64,000 bases of DNA from JAFECT01 sp035551675. GTDB taxonomy: Bacteria; Pseudomonadota; Alphaproteobacteria; Caulobacterales; Caulobacteraceae. The notes beneath the pieces were generated by a model. It did not search any database. It was not told the DNA's origin and saw only the letters and a program-made list of their open reading frames with translations. A program made the position numbers and the translations under genes. Numbering within the stretch: position 1 is the first letter of the stretch; the number at the start of each line of letters is the position of its first letter. Location of the stretch: NCBI GenBank assembly GCA_035551675.1, contig DASZMV010000037.1, positions 1-64,000 of the forward strand, written 5' to 3'. Below, in pieces: positions 45,709-54,500 of this stretch.

Positions 45709-46842
45709 TCAGGCGCCGGGGCCGCTCTTATGGTCGCAACGGTGGTCAAGGAAGTCGTAGCCCACGACAATGTAGCTGACCTTGACCTGCCGCATCGCCT
45801 TTGCGGCCATAGCGTCGAAGTCGTCGTTGCAGCTGATCGATGCGCGCCCTCCCTCCCACGCCTTGGCGCGCGGATCGGCAGCCGACAGCTCGTCGGGGCG
45901 ATCGCTTGCCCCACCAGCCCTGAGCTCGAGCTGGATGAAATCGAGCGCGTGCGGGCCGTTGAAGTATAGGTAATCCGTTACACGCGACCCGGCGCCGCAC
46001 TGGCTGAGGCAGCTCGTGGCGTAGCTCGTGTCAGATCCATTGCTGATAGCGTCGACCAAGCCGCCGAACGTCATCGATCCGCTTGGAGGGATGTCGTTCA
46101 ATACGTTGAAGGATGTCAATATGCGGTCGGTGCAGGCCGCCCCGGCGTCGAGGCCCAGGGCGTAGGCGGTGTGGTCGGCCTTGTAATAGACCCTCACTTT
46201 GCAGCCGTCGTGCTCGTAAGTGAGCATGGACCCGCCCGAGGATACGGCTGGGCCTACAAGGGCGTCGATCTGCGTCTGCTGTTGTCCGATTAGGTTCGAC
46301 CATTCGAGCGCCTTACCGCCTGCGGCGGGGACCGGCCCGACCCTGGGCGTGTCCCCGCCGCCGGCGGTGTCGGATGACGTCATTGTGGGCGCCGCGACCG
46401 CAGGGGCGGTGTCGCGCGCCTTGAGGTCAGCTATCTCACTCGCGAAAAGCCGAAATGCGCCGATCCTGATCATTGGCTTGCCGGAAGGGCCCAGCAGGAT
46501 CTTATAGATCCAGTTCGAGGTCATGACGGAGTTGGCGACGTCCCAGCTGCAATAGCGGACGTTGCCCTTGCGGTCGAAGTACTCCTCGGTCGGCCGACCG
46601 AAGTCGAGCTTCTGATCGTTATCCTCCTGGAAGGCGGTCGTCGCGAGTTGAACACCTTCGGCGCTGCCGCACTCCGGCGGGGCGCCTGGTTCGGCCTCAT
46701 CGTGAGCGCCGGAGCGCGCGGCCAGATGGTGGGTGAACAGAAACATCAATCCGAGGCCGACGGCGGCGGCGGCGGCCCCCAGCGCGACGCGGGCGGCCTT
46801 TGGCCTCGTGAGCTTTGGCGGGGTAGTCGGTTGATCGGTCAT
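45709..46842 (-). CDS. Single-pass membrane protein of unknown function
   Basis: A 377-residue protein with one membrane helix (about residues 20-38, AAAAAVGLGLMFLFTHHL) and a large outer domain. Eight or more cysteines in the periplasmic part suggest disulfides. A Pro/Ala/Thr-rich linker near residues 145-175 separates two beta-rich halves. GGGGGAAG lies in front of the ATG. It is divergent from the XRE gene at 46955 across an AT-rich promoter region. No family recognised. Confidence 0.65.
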   Translation of the reverse strand: MTDQPTTPPKLTRPKAARVALGAAAAAVGLGLMFLFTHHLAARSGAHDEAEPGAPPECGSAEGVQLATTAFQEDNDQKLDFGRPTEEYFDRKGNVRYCSWDVANSVMTSNWIYKILLGPSGKPMIRIGAFRLFASEIADLKARDTAPAVAAPTMTSSDTAGGGDTPRVGPVPAAGGKALEWSNLIGQQQTQIDALVGPAVSSGGSMLTYEHDGCKVRVYYKADHTAYALGLDAGAACTDRILTSFNVLNDIPPSGSMTFGGLVDAISNGSDTSYATSCLSQCGAGSRVTDYLYFNGPHALDFIQLELRAGGASDRPDELSAADPRAKAWEGGRASISCNDDFDAMAAKAMRQVKVSYIVVGYDFLDHRCDHKSGPGA

Positions 46843-46954
46843 GGTGGGCTTCCCCCTTGGGCTAAGCGGCGACGTCCCAATAAGGCCGCCCCGGTTTCAT
46901 TTTACATATTATACGCGATAAACTTACCTGGGCATTTGGGCGATCCATGCCCGG

Positions 46955-47191
46955 ATGGCCATCGAGGTATTGGTCGGCCGCAACGTGCGGCGACTTCGCA
47001 AGGGCAGGGAGATGACGCAGGAAGGCCTGGCGGAGCGCGCCGAGGTCAGCCAGCAGTACGTCAGCGACCTGGAGCGCGGCCGCAACAACCCGACGATTCT
47101 GCAGCTGCAGAAGCTCGCAACCGCACTCGGCGTTAGGCCGCATGAGTTGTTGCTCGAGCCGCCGAAGCGCTCGTCGGCTCAGAACACTTAA
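46955..47191 (+). CDS. XRE-family transcriptional regulator
   Basis: A 78-residue single-domain helix-turn-helix protein (RRLRKGREMTQEGLAERAEV, then SQQYVSDLERGRNNPT, then LQKLATALGV). It binds DNA as a dimer in the manner of phage repressors. It lies back to back with the membrane-protein gene at 45709; the AT-rich gap (46885-46935) should hold promoters and its operator. Confidence 0.9.
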   Translation: MAIEVLVGRNVRRLRKGREMTQEGLAERAEVSQQYVSDLERGRNNPTILQLQKLATALGVRPHELLLEPPKRSSAQNT

Positions 47192-47227
47192 CAAGGTTCA
47201 CCTTCAGCCTGGCGAGCGCTGCGCCAA

Positions 47228-47248
47228 ATGATGCCAATTTAGCATCAT
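47228..47248. promoter_or_regulatory. Inverted repeat before the second XRE gene
   Basis: ATGATGC and GCATCAT form a perfect 7-bp inverted repeat with the AT-rich spacer CAATTTA. It lies 27 bp before the second XRE gene and has the size of an XRE operator. Confidence 0.5.
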
Positions 47249-47275
47249 CCCCGACGCAGTTCTACCGCTGGGTCT

Positions 47276-47530
47276 ATGGGAAGGCGAGCCGGGGTTACCG
47301 GCCTTCACACTGATGAGCACAAGAAGGTGGCGAAGGCGTTGAAGGCTGCTCGCGAGGCGGCTGGGATGACGCAATACGAGCTAGCCGACGCCTTGAAGGT
47401 CGACCAGAGCTTCGTCTCGAAATACGAAAATGGTCGTCGGCGTCTCGACGTCGTCGAGTTCATGCTAATAGTGCGGGCGATCGGCTGCGACTACCGCAAG
47501 ATTTTCACGAAGGCGTTCGGAAAAAGCTAG
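47276..47530 (+). CDS. XRE-family transcriptional regulator
   Basis: An 84-residue helix-turn-helix protein (KALKAAREAAGMTQYELADAL, then VDQSFVSKYENGRRRLD). It differs from the preceding XRE protein and belongs to the class found in many integrated elements of alphaproteobacteria. The N-terminal 15 residues may not be part of the domain and the start is uncertain. A palindromic operator candidate lies just upstream. Confidence 0.88.
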   Translation: MGRRAGVTGLHTDEHKKVAKALKAAREAAGMTQYELADALKVDQSFVSKYENGRRRLDVVEFMLIVRAIGCDYRKIFTKAFGKS

Positions 47531-47539
47531 GCGAATGGC

Positions 47540-47863
47540 CTAATACTCTTCCGCAAGCAGGATTGTCATAACGCGGGTAGTGACCGCAGCATTTGACGGA
47601 TCAGGCGATCCGAACTCACATTGCAAATCGTAGTAATCGATCTTGAACATCAGCCGATATCCATCGATCACGAGCGACCCAAAGTCGTGCTCGCCGTTCG
47701 GATCGTTATCTTCGTCGAAGGCATTGAACGCGCGCACCGCCTCACGCGCCCTCACCACAAAATCGCCACCGACGTTCAAGATCCCGCTGGTGATGACGAT
47801 CCGACCGTTACGGTCGTTTACCCGAAGCTGGTCGTTGAGCTCGCGTATAGCCTCGGCGCTCAC
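47540..47863 (-). CDS. DUF3768 family protein
   Basis: A 107-residue soluble protein with clear DUF3768 features: IRELNDQLRVN at the start, FDEDNDPNGEHDFGSL in the middle, FKIDYYDLQCEFGSPDPSN, and TRVMTILLAEEY at the end. The family is common on plasmids and mobile elements of alphaproteobacteria and has no known function. Its start overlaps the stop of the small gene at 47860 by 4 bp. It converges on the XRE gene. Confidence 0.9.
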   Translation of the reverse strand: MSAEAIRELNDQLRVNDRNGRIVITSGILNVGGDFVVRAREAVRAFNAFDEDNDPNGEHDFGSLVIDGYRLMFKIDYYDLQCEFGSPDPSNAAVTTRVMTILLAEEY

Positions 47864-48096
47864 GAGTGCAGCCTCATACCGGCAGGCACAAAATCAATCG
47901 ATACGTTGAGGTCTTTCGCCTCGAAAGTGCGCTGCGGGCCGTCCGAGGCGGAGTTTAGTTCGCTCCAAACCTGTTCGAGTGGCCGGGTATCGATATGGAC
48001 AGCAGTCTGTAAGCCCGTCTTGTCGTCAACGCCCAGCAACGTCACGACTTTGCCGCGTTCAATCACGTACGCGAGCTTCAATTTCAGCGGTTCCAT
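47860..48096 (-). CDS. Small hypothetical protein coupled to DUF3768
   Basis: A 78-residue soluble protein starting at 48096 (MEPLKLKLAYV), with GGAAAG ahead of the ATG; the ATG seven codons earlier lies upstream of that site. Beta-rich, with T-L-L-G-V-D-D-K-T-G-L-Q turn. Coupled to DUF3768 by a 4-bp overlap, so the two are likely partners. No family recognised. Confidence 0.6.
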   Translation of the reverse strand: MEPLKLKLAYVIERGKVVTLLGVDDKTGLQTAVHIDTRPLEQVWSELNSASDGPQRTFEAKDLNVSIDFVPAGMRLHS

Positions 48097-48187
48097 GGTT
48101 GCTTTCCTTTCACGCACGATCCATTGCGCGAGCGCACGGTGGTGCGTCGCGTTTTCCCCGGTGCAGGCGGGAAGGGTCTGCTGGGTG

Positions 48188-48763
48188 CTAGATGAGGTTT
48201 ACGAGGCGACGCTGTGCGTCCGTGTCGCCGTCGATGTACCGTTGGGTGGTCTCGATGGATTGATGGCCGGCGAGCAGTTGCACGTCCCGCAGGCTCCCGC
48301 CGGCCTTGTGCACCGACCTTGCGGCGCGGGTGATGAAGGTGCGACGCCCTGAATGCGACGAACAGCCCTCGACGCCGAGCGCGATGAAGAGCGTCACAAA
48401 CCAGTTCACGATCGAATTTGGACGGAAATGGCCGCCGCGGCTTGACCGGATGACGGGGCCACGGTCCTCCGATGTGCTGAGCAGGACGGTCAGCGCCTTG
48501 CGCAAGTCGGGGTGGATGGGCACCCGGCGACCGGAGCCGCGTTTTGCGGCGACATCGGGCAATTCAATCGTTGTGCCGATCTTGCCGCGCGCGCTCAGCA
48601 CCATCGACCATTCGAGGTTGGCGATCTCGCTGGCGCGGAGACCCGCCTTGGTCGATAGCAACACGATGGCGCGGTCGCGATTGGGCTGATCGCCGCGACC
48701 CGCCCATCCGAGCATCCGCCGTTCAATCTGCGGCGTGAGTATCTTTGCCTGCCTGCCGGGCAT
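48188..48763 (-). CDS. Compact tyrosine recombinase, catalytic domain only
   Basis: A 191-residue protein that has only the catalytic half of a phage-type integrase. The active-site residues are present: R in GLRASEI, H-x-x-R in SSHSGRRTFIT, H in GHQSIETTQRY and the Tyr at its end. The N-terminal core-binding domain of about 100 residues is absent. Stand-alone catalytic-domain recombinases occur in alphaproteobacterial elements. It lies between the DUF3768 pair and the nitrilase-like gene and could mark a second integrated element. Confidence 0.85.
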   Translation of the reverse strand: MPGRQAKILTPQIERRMLGWAGRGDQPNRDRAIVLLSTKAGLRASEIANLEWSMVLSARGKIGTTIELPDVAAKRGSGRRVPIHPDLRKALTVLLSTSEDRGPVIRSSRGGHFRPNSIVNWFVTLFIALGVEGCSSHSGRRTFITRAARSVHKAGGSLRDVQLLAGHQSIETTQRYIDGDTDAQRRLVNLI

Positions 48764-48793
48764 GTGTGGCCTCCCTTCTGGATGACGGGGTGC

Positions 48794-49825
48794 TTAGAGT
48801 GCGAGCAATTGCACCGCGGCGATCGGGTCGCCTCGACCGCCATCGTGGACCACCAGACCGTCGAGCGGCATCAGGCGTCTGGCGGGCCGCTGCAGGCCGA
48901 GCGACAGGTGACGAAAGGGCACGGCCGCCGCCGCCAAGAACGCTGGTCCGAGGGGGTTGGGCAACCCGTGCACGTAGTGCGCCGCCCCCGCGATGGGCGT
49001 CCCACCCAGGGCCGCGCTCGCGGTCGCGATCCCATGGCGCTGCCAGTACAAATCTCTGCCCGGTCGCTGAAAGCCGTGCACCCCTACGAGCAACAGGTCC
49101 ACGCCGCGCAACCGCCAATCCAACCGCTCGACAACCGCCCAGCGATCCTCGAGCGCGGGACGAATTGTGTCCCCCGCCCGTGTGTGCAGGTAGCGAATGG
49201 CGCTCAGCTTCGACGTCGGCCCCCGCCGCGCCTCCGTCGGGGCAAAGGCGTCGTAACAGACGAGCAGGGCGGCAAGCTTTCGGTTTGCGAGCATGACCTC
49301 GCGGCTGACGCTGCCGGCATCCGATGCGTCCACCACGTACGGCCGCTTGCCGACGCCTGTGGTGTCGGCGTTGCTGGGAAAAACCTTCCGCGCGATCGCG
49401 TGCAGCCCTCGCGGCCCCCAGGCGGTCATCAGCTGGTCGCCGGAATACCGCGATCCCGCCGGCGACGAGGTCTCAACGCCCACGACGAGGATGGCGCTGG
49501 TGGCGTCAGAAAGCTCTCGCGCCGCCTGAGTGCAGATGGCGCCCAGCGGTGAGGCGGCCAGAAAGGCCCTTCGCGCGGTCGAGGTCAGTCCTAGGACCGA
49601 ACCGCGCAGGCGAAAGAACCCTGCCGGCAACAAAAGGGCGCCGAAGGGCGCCCAGGCTGCGTTGTTGATGGCGTCGATGATGGCGGCGAGGTAGCGGGCG
49701 CGGGTCACATTGAGCCTTGGGCTAGGCGCAATATCACCGCGCACCGCTACGCTCGCGATGAGCGTAGTGGCGGTCAAAATAGCCCCCAATTTTGGTGAGT
49801 AACCCCTTATAGCCCAACGGGCCAA
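48794..49825 (-). CDS. Carbon-nitrogen hydrolase (nitrilase)-like protein
   Basis: A 343-residue protein with traces of the nitrilase fold: LLLPAGFF where the family has the Glu strand, ARKVFPSNADT with a Lys in the usual place, and KLAALLVCYDAF with Cys-Tyr-Asp at the nucleophile elbow. The first motif lacks the expected Glu (PAG instead of PEG), so the enzyme may be altered, or this may be a sister family. A GTG at 49708 is an alternative start. The gene is 30 bp upstream of the recombinase on the same strand. Confidence 0.55.
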   Translation of the reverse strand: MARWAIRGYSPKLGAILTATTLIASVAVRGDIAPSPRLNVTRARYLAAIIDAINNAAWAPFGALLLPAGFFRLRGSVLGLTSTARRAFLAASPLGAICTQAARELSDATSAILVVGVETSSPAGSRYSGDQLMTAWGPRGLHAIARKVFPSNADTTGVGKRPYVVDASDAGSVSREVMLANRKLAALLVCYDAFAPTEARRGPTSKLSAIRYLHTRAGDTIRPALEDRWAVVERLDWRLRGVDLLLVGVHGFQRPGRDLYWQRHGIATASAALGGTPIAGAAHYVHGLPNPLGPAFLAAAAVPFRHLSLGLQRPARRLMPLDGLVVHDGGRGDPIAAVQLLAL

Positions 49826-49921
49826 TATGTCAATAACTATCTGATATTAAACGGTTTTATATCCTATTGCAGTGCTAGGAATACGGTCGGCGCGTCCCTA
49901 CCGCCGATGGGCCGGTTTCGA

Positions 49922-51532
49922 TTAGGTTTTGACCGCCCGCAGCTGGGCGAGCATCCCGAGACGCCTGGCGGCGCCGTACAGATTGGTTGCGCGATCGGTA
50001 ACGCTGCGCGGCAGGCTCTGTCGCTGGCTGGGGCTCATACACTGGGTGGGTGTGCGGCCGACCTCTCCGAAGAACGCCTTCCATTCCGCCCGAATGGCGT
50101 CGGGGGTCCATTTGACGTGCCGAGCCGACTTCCCATTACGGGCTCTGTCCAAAACCCGGAGCCTGCGAGCCACCTCGTAGATCTTCTGGGCCTCCTTCAC
50201 GACTTTCGGGTCCATCTCGCCGCGCCGTTCGGCGCCTTTGACCTGCGACGGGGTGACGCCATGCTTTGCTTCGAAGTCGCGCCAGGCGGCGATGACCGTC
50301 TCTTCCGTCCAGGCGATCGTGCTCGCCGCCTCTTGGCCGAGGAGCTTTCGAACATTACGAGTGCCCCCCATCCATTCAGTGACGCGCGTCGCCAAGGTGC
50401 TGTATTGCTCGCCTCCGCGATTTGCGTATCGGCCGCGTTTGCGCAACCATTCGTCGCCGGGGAATATGCCGTCCGGCATCTGGCGAGCGAAAGCTCGACA
50501 AGACTCCAGCAATTCGTCCGCATCGGTCCAGTGGTTGGTCTCGATGAACGGGTCGTGCGGTCTCTCAAACCTAAATGGCTGGATGATGCCGATATAGGGT
50601 TCGAGGATTCTGGTAAGTTTATCGTCGGAAAGGCAGTCCGGATAGTCGATGCCGAGAAAGCTTTCGCGCCCGGCATGCCACGCTTCTTTTAGCGCGCGGG
50701 TCTTGTGGTAGCGATTTGCTGACATTGAGTCGGGGAGGTTTCCCCAGATTTCCACGTCGATCTGCTTTCCGGCTTTGGACGTGAAATGAAGGTCGAACCG
50801 GCCGTAAGCTTTCCCAGACCGCTTCGCATAGTCGTCTGGATAGCGTTCGCCGCGCCTGTGGTCGATGCCGCGAGCGTAGAGGAAGTTTGACAAACAGGCC
50901 TCAGGGCGGCTTCGCCACCGCAGGCCCGACCTCGATCCGTAGAATTTGACGGAGGGTGGCAGCCCGATCGCGGCCCTTAGTTCCTCCCAGGTGCGACCAG
51001 TGTTGAAGATGAAATTAGTGAGATCATGGCGCTTGTTCACGCGGCACCATTCGACCGTGGGCAGGTCTCCCTCCTTCGCCGCCAGGTCGCGAGCCGCCTC
51101 GAGCGCTAACTCCCAGGTCATGCGGGATTTGGTTTTGCCTCTGTAGCGGAATTTCGAAGCCTTCCAAGCCGCGTACTCTTCGCGCAATCCCAACCTCGCA
51201 AGTAAGTCGCGATGATGCAGACCGACAGACCGGAGTCGATGAGGAGAAATGCCAGAGGATTCCAAAAATGGTGTCGCGAGCGCGATAACCCCGTGCCGCT
51301 CGAATAGCGCCTTTGCCTCAGCTAGCACTGTTTCCAGACGCGTTGGACGACCGGCATCGAGGCGCGCTTGAGCTTCGACATAGGCGTGATGCGCGTCCTC
51401 GGCGTTCTCGAACATCCCAAGAAAGGAGCGCTTGCCCTCACGCCGAATGTAGGCGGCCCACTTCCCGGCTTGCTTGTGCCAAGAGACGCCGGTGTACCCG
51501 CTTGTATTGTTAGACCTAGTTTTGGTCGTCAT
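49922..51532 (-). CDS. AP2-domain / homing-endonuclease-repeat / PD-(D/E)XK-like protein
   Basis: A 536-residue modular protein. Residues 8-53 are an AP2-type DNA-binding domain (NNTSGYTGVSWHK, GKWAAYI, FLGMFENAEDAHHAY). Residues 65-190 hold two helical repeats of the homing-endonuclease-associated type. Residues 208-300 look like a PD-(D/E)XK nuclease: Glu211, Asp247 in GRFDLHF, Glu261 in DVEIWGN, and a later Y-H-K/L-K helix. Three more helical repeats, each beginning with W-T, form residues 335-536. It starts 21 bp after the RecB/helicase gene, on the same strand, so it may be the last gene of that operon or a homing element placed behind it. Confidence 0.7.
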   Translation of the reverse strand: MTTKTRSNNTSGYTGVSWHKQAGKWAAYIRREGKRSFLGMFENAEDAHHAYVEAQARLDAGRPTRLETVLAEAKALFERHGVIALATPFLESSGISPHRLRSVGLHHRDLLARLGLREEYAAWKASKFRYRGKTKSRMTWELALEAARDLAAKEGDLPTVEWCRVNKRHDLTNFIFNTGRTWEELRAAIGLPPSVKFYGSRSGLRWRSRPEACLSNFLYARGIDHRRGERYPDDYAKRSGKAYGRFDLHFTSKAGKQIDVEIWGNLPDSMSANRYHKTRALKEAWHAGRESFLGIDYPDCLSDDKLTRILEPYIGIIQPFRFERPHDPFIETNHWTDADELLESCRAFARQMPDGIFPGDEWLRKRGRYANRGGEQYSTLATRVTEWMGGTRNVRKLLGQEAASTIAWTEETVIAAWRDFEAKHGVTPSQVKGAERRGEMDPKVVKEAQKIYEVARRLRVLDRARNGKSARHVKWTPDAIRAEWKAFFGEVGRTPTQCMSPSQRQSLPRSVTDRATNLYGAARRLGMLAQLRAVKT

Positions 51533-51553
51533 TGGCGTCGTTGACGGGCTGGC

Positions 51554-54500
51554 CTAGGTCGACATTTCGAGGTAGCGGCAGAAAGCGTTGGCCAGCCGCA
51601 TCTGGCGTGGCGTTCGGCAGTCGACTTGAAACACCGCCGGCGCGGCAACGAGGATCGACAAGCATTTGGCTCGCGAGGTCGCCACATTGAACCTGTTGGG
51701 ACTGTACAGAAACTCCATGCCGCGGGGAGCATCGGCGTGACTCGACGTGGCCATCGAGTAGACGGCGATCGCAGCCTCCTGGCCTTGGAATTTATCGACG
51801 GTCCCGACGCGTGCACCTGGGATTCGCTTCTGAATTTCGAACACCTGAGCATTGTAGGGCGCGATAATGAGGATGTCGTCGAGGGTGATGCCGCGCTCAT
51901 CTCCCTTTCGGTCCATCCACGTCCCATTTGAGCCAACGAGATCGCCCACGAGCGCGGCGACAGCGTCCGCCTCTTCGACCGATGAGCTTTGGTTGCCGGT
52001 ATGAGGGACCGGAAGGAAGCGTAGTCCCGCCCCGTTAAGGGGGCTCTCGTTCAGCTTCACTGTTTGAGCCTCAGCGCCTTCCAGCGAAGTTAGCTTGCCC
52101 TCGTAGAAGAGCTCGGAGGTAAAGTCGCAGATGGAAGGCGCGAGGCGCCAAGTCCTTTCGAGAAATAGGCCTTCATCCGAGGCGATCGTTTGCTTCCCGC
52201 CGAGTAGGTGATGAAGGGCGGAACAGTCTGTCCCCTCGGGATGGCTGCCTTTCATCGGTTGATCGAGCTGCTGCGGATCGCCGATCAAAATCAGCGTGGG
52301 TGCAGCCTGCGAAACGGCAAGCACGTTGGCAAGCGACATTTGGGCCGCTTCATCGACGAACAGAACATCCACAGTATTGAACGCCTCTTCGGCCGACCAA
52401 AGCCACGCGGTGCCCCCCGCGACGTGGCAATCGTCGGCAAGTGCGCAAAATAAAGCCGTTGACGATTTTGCGATCTTGAGGCCGTGCGCGTCCTCGTCGC
52501 CATCCTTGGGTTTCAGAACGCACGTCAGATCGAGGCCGGTTTCGACGCTTGCCTCAATGACTTTGTCGATGAAGTGGCGGATCACGGCGTGGCTATTGGC
52601 GACGACCCCAACACGCTTGCCGGCGGCCACCAAGGTGCAGATCATCCGCGCGCCAGTGAAAGTCTTGCCGGTTCCGGGCGGCCCTTGAATTGGAAGACAA
52701 CAAGCTTCGACCAGCGGCGCCAGACGGCGCGCCGCGTCCAATGTTCCTTCCTTCTCAAGGCGGAGCAAACTGCCGTCGCTTGGCACGGGCTTTTGGCGCA
52801 ACAGCAGCGCCTGAGCCGCCGCATACTCGCCATGCCCCGTCAAACCATGGTCTGCGACGTAACTGGCGATCCGAAACAAAGCGAGTTGCATCGGTTCGGG
52901 CGAAACATAGTCATGCATGAAAACGGCTTCCGGATGTCTCTCCGCCGTGTCCTTGCGCTTCTTGATGTCGACCGTGAGGTTGGCCGACGAGATGTCCACC
53001 ACGGTGCCAAAAGGGACGCCGCCGGTCTGCCGGAGAGATTTGTCCGGTCGAACATCAGTTTCCTGTGGTGCAAAGCGGTACCGATGAATCGGCGCGGCGT
53101 CCGTTCCTCCCACCACCTCCAGAAATTCCAAGCCTGATAGGGCCGACTTCTCGTCCATGAGTTCGACCGACGACAGGTCGCTCAGTCGAAAGAGTTCCCA
53201 CCAAACGGCCTTGTCCTCGCGTCGATGCCATTCGAGCATATTGGCGAGCAGCCAACGGCCGTGCTGCTCAGCAGTCTGTTCAAGAGAATCGGCCGGGACG
53301 CCTTCGACTAGCGCATCGAAAATGGGCGCGATCATCGCCAGCCACTTGGCGCCTTTTTCAGAGGGGGTGCCGTCTCCCGGTTGCGGACGTGCGATCTCGG
53401 CGCCCTCGTCGATGCGGTGTGCTCGCAAGCCTTCGAGCCAGTTACGCAAAGCCCGCGTCGCCGAACAATCCTCTCTATTGTACGCTTGCACCGTATCCCG
53501 GTCCGCGGCATCAACCTTGTTGAGATCGCCGCTTTCGAGGCTGGTTTGTAGGCGCGTCAAAGCCAGCCGCGCGTCGGGGAGACCCGTCGCGCGAATGAAA
53601 CTGAACAGCGGCTCGAGTTGCTTCAGAGAATAGCTCTCCACGCCCGCGCGCACGCTTTGGCGAGAGACGCTCAAGAGGTCGACGGGCAGCAAACCTCGCA
53701 ATATGCGATCAAGCTCGTCTTCCCTCGTTGCATACCGCCCCATCAGGCGCTTGAGCGCTCCCGTCTCGTAACCTCCAAAATGATAGATGTGGAGATCGGG
53801 GTGCTCGGCCCACCGGGCCATCACGAAATCGATAAACTGCTCGAAGGCGGCTTTTTCCGCTTCGCGTGTGAGCGCCCATAGCGGGGTGTAGACCCATTCT
53901 CCGGCATCGTTTCGGTGCTCATAGCCGAGTAGGTATTCCAAGCCGTGCTCGCCGACATAGGGGTCCGACTCGAAATCGAGAAAAATATCGCCGTCCGACG
54001 GTGTGGGAAGGCGATAGAGGCCAAAGCCCGGATCGAGCGGGAGCAGCTCGTAGACTGGCTTTCCGGTCTCTCGCGCCTGCACCTGGACCCGCGCCTGTTC
54101 TCGAATACGCTCGTAGGAGGACTTCGACCCGCGGTCCGGCTTCCATTGCAGCGGCACGAGGAGCGTGGCGAGCTTGCCGGTCGTGCTGACCTCGTGCTGA
54201 GAGAGCTCAACCATCTGGTTCTTCGAGATGCCCGCCACCAGGCTCAGGTGGTCGTCCTTACGACGTCGTTGGTCGCAACTGTCTCGCCATCGACAGATTT
54301 CACAAAAGGGCGTCGGCTCGGGATAGGTCGTTTTCGCTGCGCTATCGGTAGCCGCTTCGAGGCTGCCCTTCACTAGGCGGTAGTAGGCCCCGAAGTCCGC
54401 GACGCGAAACTGCTCGGCCTCAAACTCGGTGTATGGCTTCACGACGAACATGTTCTTAGGGGTCAGGCCTTGGGCTTGCCCCACAAGGTCGGAATAGAGA

